Below are positions 59,161-64,000 of a DNA stretch of 64,000 nucleotides, piece by piece. The stretch lies in contig JAHQIY010000005.1 of NCBI GenBank assembly GCA_019054805.1, positions 124,001-188,000 of the forward strand, given 5' to 3'. The stretch is from Brachionus manjavacas (Eukaryota; Rotifera; Eurotatoria; Ploima; Brachionidae). The notes under the pieces are model-generated. The model was not told the DNA's origin. It searched no databases and was given only the letters and a program-made list of their open reading frames with translations. The translations under genes and the position numbers were made by a program. How positions within the stretch are numbered: the first letter of the stretch is position 1; the number at the start of each line of letters is the position of its first letter.

Positions 59161-61000
59161 GCTTCGAAAAGAACTTGGAACTGATGAAGAAAAGGCTACC
59201 TTTTTTGATGAATTACTTCAAAAAACTTTTAGTCCGAATAATGATCTAATTGATTTCCAAAAAGATAGAGAAATAATTGATTATAATCTTGAGTTTTTTA
59301 ATAAGGAAAATCAATTAAAATTTGACGAGCCAGTTAGCACTAAAGATATTATATCAGCGATAAAAAGGTTAAAAGAGGAAGCAGCTTCGGGACCAGACCA
59401 AATTCATAACCTTATGTTAAAAAATTTACCGCAAAATATTCTAAAAGACATTATGCATCTTTTTAGTTTGAGTCTAAGAGAAGGTAAAATACCCAATGCA
59501 TGGAAATCTGCTAACATTACTATGATTCCTTAAAGTCAAATCTAACACAAGACCCAGCTAACTACCGACCAATTAGTATGACAAGTTGTCTAGGAAAACT
59601 TTTTGAACGTATCGTTTACTCATGATTATTTAACTCATTACTAATTCAGGAGCAAAACTAATTTGGAACAAAACTCATTACTAATTCAGGAGCAATCAGG
59701 TTTTAGAAAAAATCGACGAAGCGCTGATAATCTCTTCTTCCTTTTTCAAAAAATTGTAGAATCATTTAATAGAAAGAAGAAAGCTTTTTCCCTATTTTTT
59801 GATATCCCAAAGCATTCGATAGGGTTTGGCATGATGGTTTTATTTATAAACTAATAAAAATGAACCTTCTCTCTTACCCTAATACATTGGATTAATTCGT
59901 TTTTAGACTCAAGATCATTTAAAGTATATGTAAATGGTCACATAAGTGATGAATACCATATTACTGCAGGTGTTCCTCAAGGCTCGATTATTAGTCCATT
60001 ACTTGTTAGTATTTTTATCAATGATATTCCTAAAAGAAATAAAACAAATAGTGAATACTCTCTTATTTTTGCTGATGACTTGGTTACATTTTATATTTTT
60101 AAGAAAAAAGGAAATCTAGAAAATAAGATAAACAAATACTTAGACGAACTAGAAAAATGGCTCTTCAAGTGGAAGATGAAAATATCTGTTGAAAAATCTT
60201 GCTTCATTGTCTTCACTGAATATAATAAGGAAAATTTTGACTTAAAATTAAAAATGTATGAAAATAAAATCAAGAGTCAAAAGGAAATCAAGTTTTTAGG
60301 TATAAAATTTGATTCAAAATTAACCTTTACCCCAATGGTTGATGAAATAAAACAGCGTTGTAGTTCACGGTTGAACTTAATAAAAATAAGTGAGGTCTTA
60401 ATTATTGCACACTACAAAAACCTATATAAATCTTTAATCGGATCTATAATTGATTACTCTTTTCCGTGTCTAAATTCATTTTCGGAGACAAACATTAAAA
60501 AAATTCAAGTCTTACAAAACTCAGCAGTTCGTTGTATACTTAAACTAAAATATGACACTCCTTCCAATATTTTGCATCATGAGGCCTTTGACAAACCTAA
60601 ATTCTTAACTGTCTCGAATCGACTTTTTGAATTTAGCGAAAGATATGTAGCTGGAGGACTGCGTCATTCTGTTCCATTGGTTGTCAAGCTGATTGATGAA
60701 TATAAAGCGGGTTTTGAATCAAGGTATGTTGAATACCCGACTCCATTGTGTAATTGCTATCTTACTATTTCTTCTTTCTTTCCTGAACTGTGCAATACTT
60801 AAATTCTTTGCACATGTCACCTCTTACAATTTATCAATTTTTAATTTTCTTTTTTTTATATTTTAACTTATTTTAATTTTTCTTATATTTTTTCTTTACA
60901 TTTTTATTTTATTTTGGCTTATTTTTTATTTTTTTTTTTTTTTTAATCTGAAAGAGCTTTTGCTCGGCACAGATAAAACAAATAAATAATAAATAAATAC
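59161..61000 (+). pseudogene. LINE (family B) ORF2 with 3' UTR, partly intact
   Basis: The frame begins with the pre-RT region (FDEPVSTKDIISAIKRLKEE, AASGPDQIHN) and continues NAWKSANITMIP. A frameshift and stops at about 59530-59660 precede QEQSGFRKNRRSADNLFFLF and a second disruption near 59816. Then come GVPQGSIISPLLVSIFINDI and the intact catalytic FADDL (about 60070), and a 240-codon open frame to 60802 (ILKLKYDTPSNILHHEAF ... SSFFPELCNT). The 3' UTR ends CTGAAAGAGCTTTTGCTCGG with an AAATAA tail. A 24-bp duplication (AACTCATTACTAATTCAGGA) lies at about 59632 and 59673. It is the longest member of the family whose 3' pieces lie at 5, 45 and 51 kb. Confidence 0.8.
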
Positions 61001-61193
61001 TAGAATTAGTTGTAAAAAGCAACAATTTTAATGTCACAAAATCCAAGAAAGAGGTCACTGCTTCAAATATCACAAAGAAATATCGAGGCTCCAACATAGA
61101 GATAACTTTTTTTTCAACAGAACCACTAACATAAGGAACTCGCGGTCAAATCAATTATAAGCCCTTAATGTTAACAGCTTTAACGTAGGCATT
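61001..61193. other. Short intergenic interval
   Basis: No ORF of note. The sequence becomes more balanced in base composition from about 61130, leading into the hairpin cluster. Confidence 0.4.
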
Positions 61194-61269
61194 GATTGCT
61201 GGATGAGCAGCAATCGATCACATCAGCTGTCTTAGTGTGCCTTATTAGCACACTCGCTGGCTAGCCAGC
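61194..61269. repeat. Three adjacent perfect hairpins
   Basis: GATTGCTG (61194-61201) pairs with CAGCAATC (61208-61215) over a 6-nt loop. AGTGTGC (61234-61240) pairs with GCACACT (61248-61254) over a 7-nt loop. GCTGGCTAGCCAGC (61256-61269) is a perfect 14-bp palindrome. The density and the higher GC suggest a structured RNA or a transposon end. No known RNA family is recognised. Confidence 0.5.
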
Positions 61270-61926
61270 TACAGTCAAAACTACTACTAAATGGTCAAAA
61301 ACAAATAAGGCTAAATACGTACGACAATTTCTAGGATCATGTGACGGCTTTAGAAATTTTTTTCTAGATTATGCAAAACTTGTTCACATATAAGTAAACT
61401 CACTAATATTTACGAAAAATGGCATTTATTACAAGATTGTGAATCGGCATTTAATAAGGTGAAAACAAAAATCAATCAAACAAATAAATAACAACTTCTC
61501 CAATCTAAAGAATGCCTTACTTATCTAAACCATTTAATTAATATTTAATCTTTTTTTTTAATTTTAGCAATTGAAGTTGTCAAAGTCTATTGACTTGATT
61601 GAATAAATAAAATAAAAAAAATCATCATTTGTAGATTTGTGTAAAATTAATAATCAAAAATTTTGAAAATTTTTCTATTAACAAATAAACCTAAGAACTT
61701 AACAATTTTTTTAGAATTTGTTTATTTATTTTTTACTAATAATTTTTGAGTTTTATCAGTTTACCAGTTATCGTCTATGACCGAGTTAAATTTCATGTTC
61801 AAATCCCGATTTTCTAGTTTAAACATTTCTTTACAGTTAACTTGTTACATTGAGTGTAAAACATTTGATATAATTGTATCAATTTAAGAGCAAAAACTAC
61901 AAGGAAAAGATAATTTTTCTTTTAAC
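61270..61926. other. Intergenic AT-rich stretch
   Basis: No gene supported. A tRNA B-box-like word GTTCAAATCCC lies at about 61796-61806, but no matching A-box or cloverleaf was found upstream. An AATAAATAAAATAAA tail-like run lies at 61600-61618. Confidence 0.45.
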
Positions 61927-62435
61927 TCAAACGTAGGCAATTGCTAGTCTTCTCATTTTTTTCTTAATGTCTTTTTCGTAATTCATAGCATTTTTAATAC
62001 ACAAAAAGTCAATGATAAAAAAAAATAAAATAATTAATAAAACAAAAGCTAAAGTAAAACTCAAATAATAATATAATTCACATGAAAAAAACTCTTTTGG
62101 AAAATTGTCATAGTTTGAAAGGTAGTTGCAATTGTCATTGCAGCACAAGCGCTTGTGATTTTGCCTAAATCCACAACAATTTTGTCTTCTCTCACATTCA
62201 AGATTAAAATATTCAATGCCAGATGAGTCTAAATATTTTGTTATCTTAAACAAAGAATATAAAGAATGATTTAAATTAAAATTTTTCTAGTTTGATTCAT
62301 ACCGAGCAACTTTTGCATCCTGATCGTATTTTAAACTTTGATTTGAATGTAACATTTGTACACTTAACGCAATGTAAACAAGAAAAATCGATGCGCCGAT
62401 CAGGCTTTTCGAGCATTAATTCCGTTGTGACAAAG
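61927..62435 (-). CDS. Ly6/three-finger-like single-pass membrane protein (5' end incomplete)
   Basis: Inferred exons on the minus strand: 62303-62435 (coding from ATG 62416 or upstream) and 61927-62244, joined in phase 0 by a 58-bp GT..AG intron. The extracellular part begins FSCLHCVKCTN (C-x2-C-x2-C) and continues GCKSCS. After the intron it has LECERRQNCCGFRQN, ending RLCCNDNCNY. The CC-x-D-x-CN-type ending is the hallmark of Ly6/uPAR three-finger domains. A hydrophobic segment (YYLSFTLAFVLLIILFFFII) and a short basic tail (KDIKKKMRR) follow, giving a type I membrane topology. The signal-peptide exon was not found; a possible acceptor is the CAG before 62435. Family call inferred from cysteine spacing. 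Confidence 0.55.
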
Positions 62436-63242
62436 CTGAAAATTTGAGTCCAGATCAAAAAATATGTACAAACTTAAATTTAAAAATAAAAAATACAAAA
62501 AATTTTTTTTTATATTCGTTAAAAATTCCTTCTTACTTTGTAAGGCATATTTAAAAATTAAGTCAATAATACTCATCTAATTCACTGATTATTTATTATC
62601 TAAATAAAACTTTAACTAAGCATTTTTAAAATTTAAAGGTTGAAAATAAGCTTGCGGTATCAAGGATCACACGTTCTTTGAGACATTTATCTAAGATTTA
62701 AAATTATATTAAAAAAAATTAAAAAACAAAAACATTTTTTAGCAAATATTTATCTTAAAATGAGACACGGATCAAGAGGCTTTTCAAAAATATTAATAAA
62801 TGAAATTAATTAAAAAAATAAAAAAAAACAAATCTGAAAAGACTATTAATTTAAAAGACCTGTTATTTAAAATAAATTTAAATTGTGAAGCAAAAAAAGC
62901 TAATTAATAAAAAAAAAGCATTTTGAAAAAATAATGTACAAACATTTAGATTCGAGATTAATAAATTGCGATCAAAAGATTAATGTTGAAGCTTTCAAAA
63001 TTAAAACTGACATTTACAATTACATAATTTAATTTTTAAAAGTTGAAATGAAAAATTTGAATAATTTAAATTTTTTAGATAAATTCTTTAATTGGACTTG
63101 CATTTTTCAGTCTTTCCCATTTTTATTTAAAAATTTTTAAATGAATAAAATAAGTTGAGAGAAATCTTTATTAAAGCAGATTATTCTAGAAAAATGAAAG
63201 CTCATATTCAAAATTAAGATTTTTAATCTTTTACAAAAAATC
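62436..63242. other. Upstream region of the Ly6-like gene, no further gene
   Basis: AT-rich. A candidate first exon (MSIIDLIFKYALQ, about 62535-62570, minus strand) has a GTAAG donor, but joining it to the next exon shifts the frame, so it was not included. Confidence 0.4.
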
Positions 63243-63422
63243 AAAATATTTTTCAACCTTGGAAAGCTTTTTGTTTTATTCCGGATCTTTTTTGTCAAAA
63301 ATAAAAAATTTTGGAAATGGGCTAATGATTTTGTTCCGAAGAAGGGAAACATTTCCATTTTTTTTTTGACAAAAAAAGATTCGGAATCAAACAAAAAGCT
63401 TTCCAAGGTTGAAAAATATTTT
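63243..63422. repeat. 180-bp near-perfect fold-back
   Basis: AAAATATTTTTCAACCTTGG at 63243 is the exact complement of the last 20 bp (63403-63422). Pairing continues through AAGCTTTTTGTTT, ATTCCG and TTTTTTGTCAAAAA to CATTTCC/GGAAATG, leaving a short loop. Arms are about 75 bp. It would form a long hairpin if transcribed. The 89-codon minus frame across it is a by-product of the repeat. Confidence 0.85.
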
Positions 63423-63569
63423 CATTTTTTGTCTAAATTTATTACATCTAAAAAATTTATTTCTGTGATTGTGAATTTGTTTTCAATTCGATCACTTCAA
63501 TTCAGAAAAACTTGAATACTTCTGTAAAATGCTTAATAATAAGAATAAAGAGTAACTGAAGTAAATGAC
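63423..63569. other. Short AT-rich spacer
   Basis: No feature recognised. Confidence 0.4.
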
Positions 63570-64000
63570 CCACGTTTGGCCATTTACGAAGCTTAGAGAC
63601 AGTCGACTCCTAGCTATGGTAGCTTATATTCTTTGAGATTTGTCGAACTTGTTTTTAAAACCATTAACTGTTCTGGATTCACAAATTTGTGTTGGGAGTT
63701 TGTTCTATATCCATTCACCACTCTATTTGTGAAAAAGTTTTCTTTTTTCCTACAATTTGTTCGTTGCTGGCTTAAACGATGTGGACCACCTCTAATGGAC
63801 CCAGCTTGTCCAGTCTTCATGAGTGAGTTAGCAGGCATGTTTGGATAAAAACAAGTTTACTTGATTGTAGCCCCTGACAAATTTAAACATCTGTATCATG
63901 TCTTCTCTTTTTCTCCTCTCAGACAATTTTTGCAGCCTTAATTTTCTTAATCTCTGCTCATACGTCATATGCCTGAAATGATGTATTGGCTTCGTAGCCC
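63570..64000 (-). pseudogene. LINE ORF2 C-terminus, running off the right edge
   Basis: On the minus strand: GGPHRLSQQRTNCRKKENFF then FTNRVVNG corresponds to the RR.FF.NRVVNxWNxLP motif near the C-terminus of CR1/Jockey-group LINEs. Upstream toward the window edge, codons for MTYEQRLRKLRL, ERRKREDMIQMFKF match the R..RLR.L.L..L..RR.R.DLI.M.K block. A stop and frameshift lie near 63838. The 3' UTR contains AAGCTACCATAG, as in family C, but the protein is diverged, so it is a separate subfamily. The 5' part lies outside the window. Confidence 0.65.

Noticed and set aside
61740..61815. tRNA-like B-box GTTCAAATCCC
   Set aside because: No A-box at the proper distance and no acceptor stem could be paired.
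63137..63406. 89-codon minus-strand open frame
   Set aside because: It spans the fold-back repeat and is Phe/Lys-rich low-complexity translation.

Overview
This is a eukaryotic, almost certainly animal, genomic window. It is strongly AT-rich outside a few islands. Genes have very short (about 40-60 bp) GT..AG introns, and most of the DNA is mobile elements: Ty3/Gypsy, MULE, pogo/Tigger-like, Merlin-like, several LINE families and fold-back MITEs. A homologue of the animal zinc-finger protein MEP-1 points to a metazoan. Fungal-type CBM1 modules in a multi-exon secreted-protein gene, together with the tiny introns and low GC, would fit an invertebrate such as a rotifer; that taxon guess is inference only.

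Left flank (1-7760): decayed transposon pieces and one apparently intact Mutator-like transposase gene (2173..4260, minus). The MULE (1913..4597) carries a 9-bp target duplication and sits inside the N-terminal coding region of an older pogo/Tigger-like transposase; removing it restores the older reading frame. A 3' piece of a LINE (4993..5722) and two small inverted-repeat elements follow.

Centre (7761-40437): the dominant feature is a 32.7-kb head-to-tail array of one Ty3/Gypsy retrotransposon. It has eight LTRs (268-269 bp) alternating with seven internal regions (4361 bp). Each internal region encodes the same uninterrupted 1417-residue Gag-Pol on the minus strand. Neighbouring copies share one LTR, and the whole array, not each copy, is flanked by a single 5-bp duplication (CTAAT). 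The primer-binding site matches the 3' end expected of tRNA-Ser(GCU).

Right flank (40438-64000): host genes interspersed with transposon debris. The genes are: a secreted protein with an N-terminal Cys-rich region and five CBM1 modules, each CBM1 on its own phase-0 exon (42569..43790, plus); a small secreted protein of unknown function (47991..48464, plus); an Atx1/CopZ-like copper chaperone (50608..50835, plus); a MEP-1-like eight-zinc-finger protein in one GC-rich exon (53725..55827, minus); a possible small zinc-finger ORF divergent from it; and a Ly6/three-finger-like membrane protein (61927..62435, minus). Between them lie a broken Merlin-like transposase, a LINE fragment between 145-bp direct repeats, several 5'-truncated LINEs, and at least three perfect or near-perfect fold-back elements.

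No operon-like organisation or pathway links the host genes. The candidates for something undescribed are the all-CBM1 secreted protein built by exon amplification, and the shared-LTR retrotransposon array.
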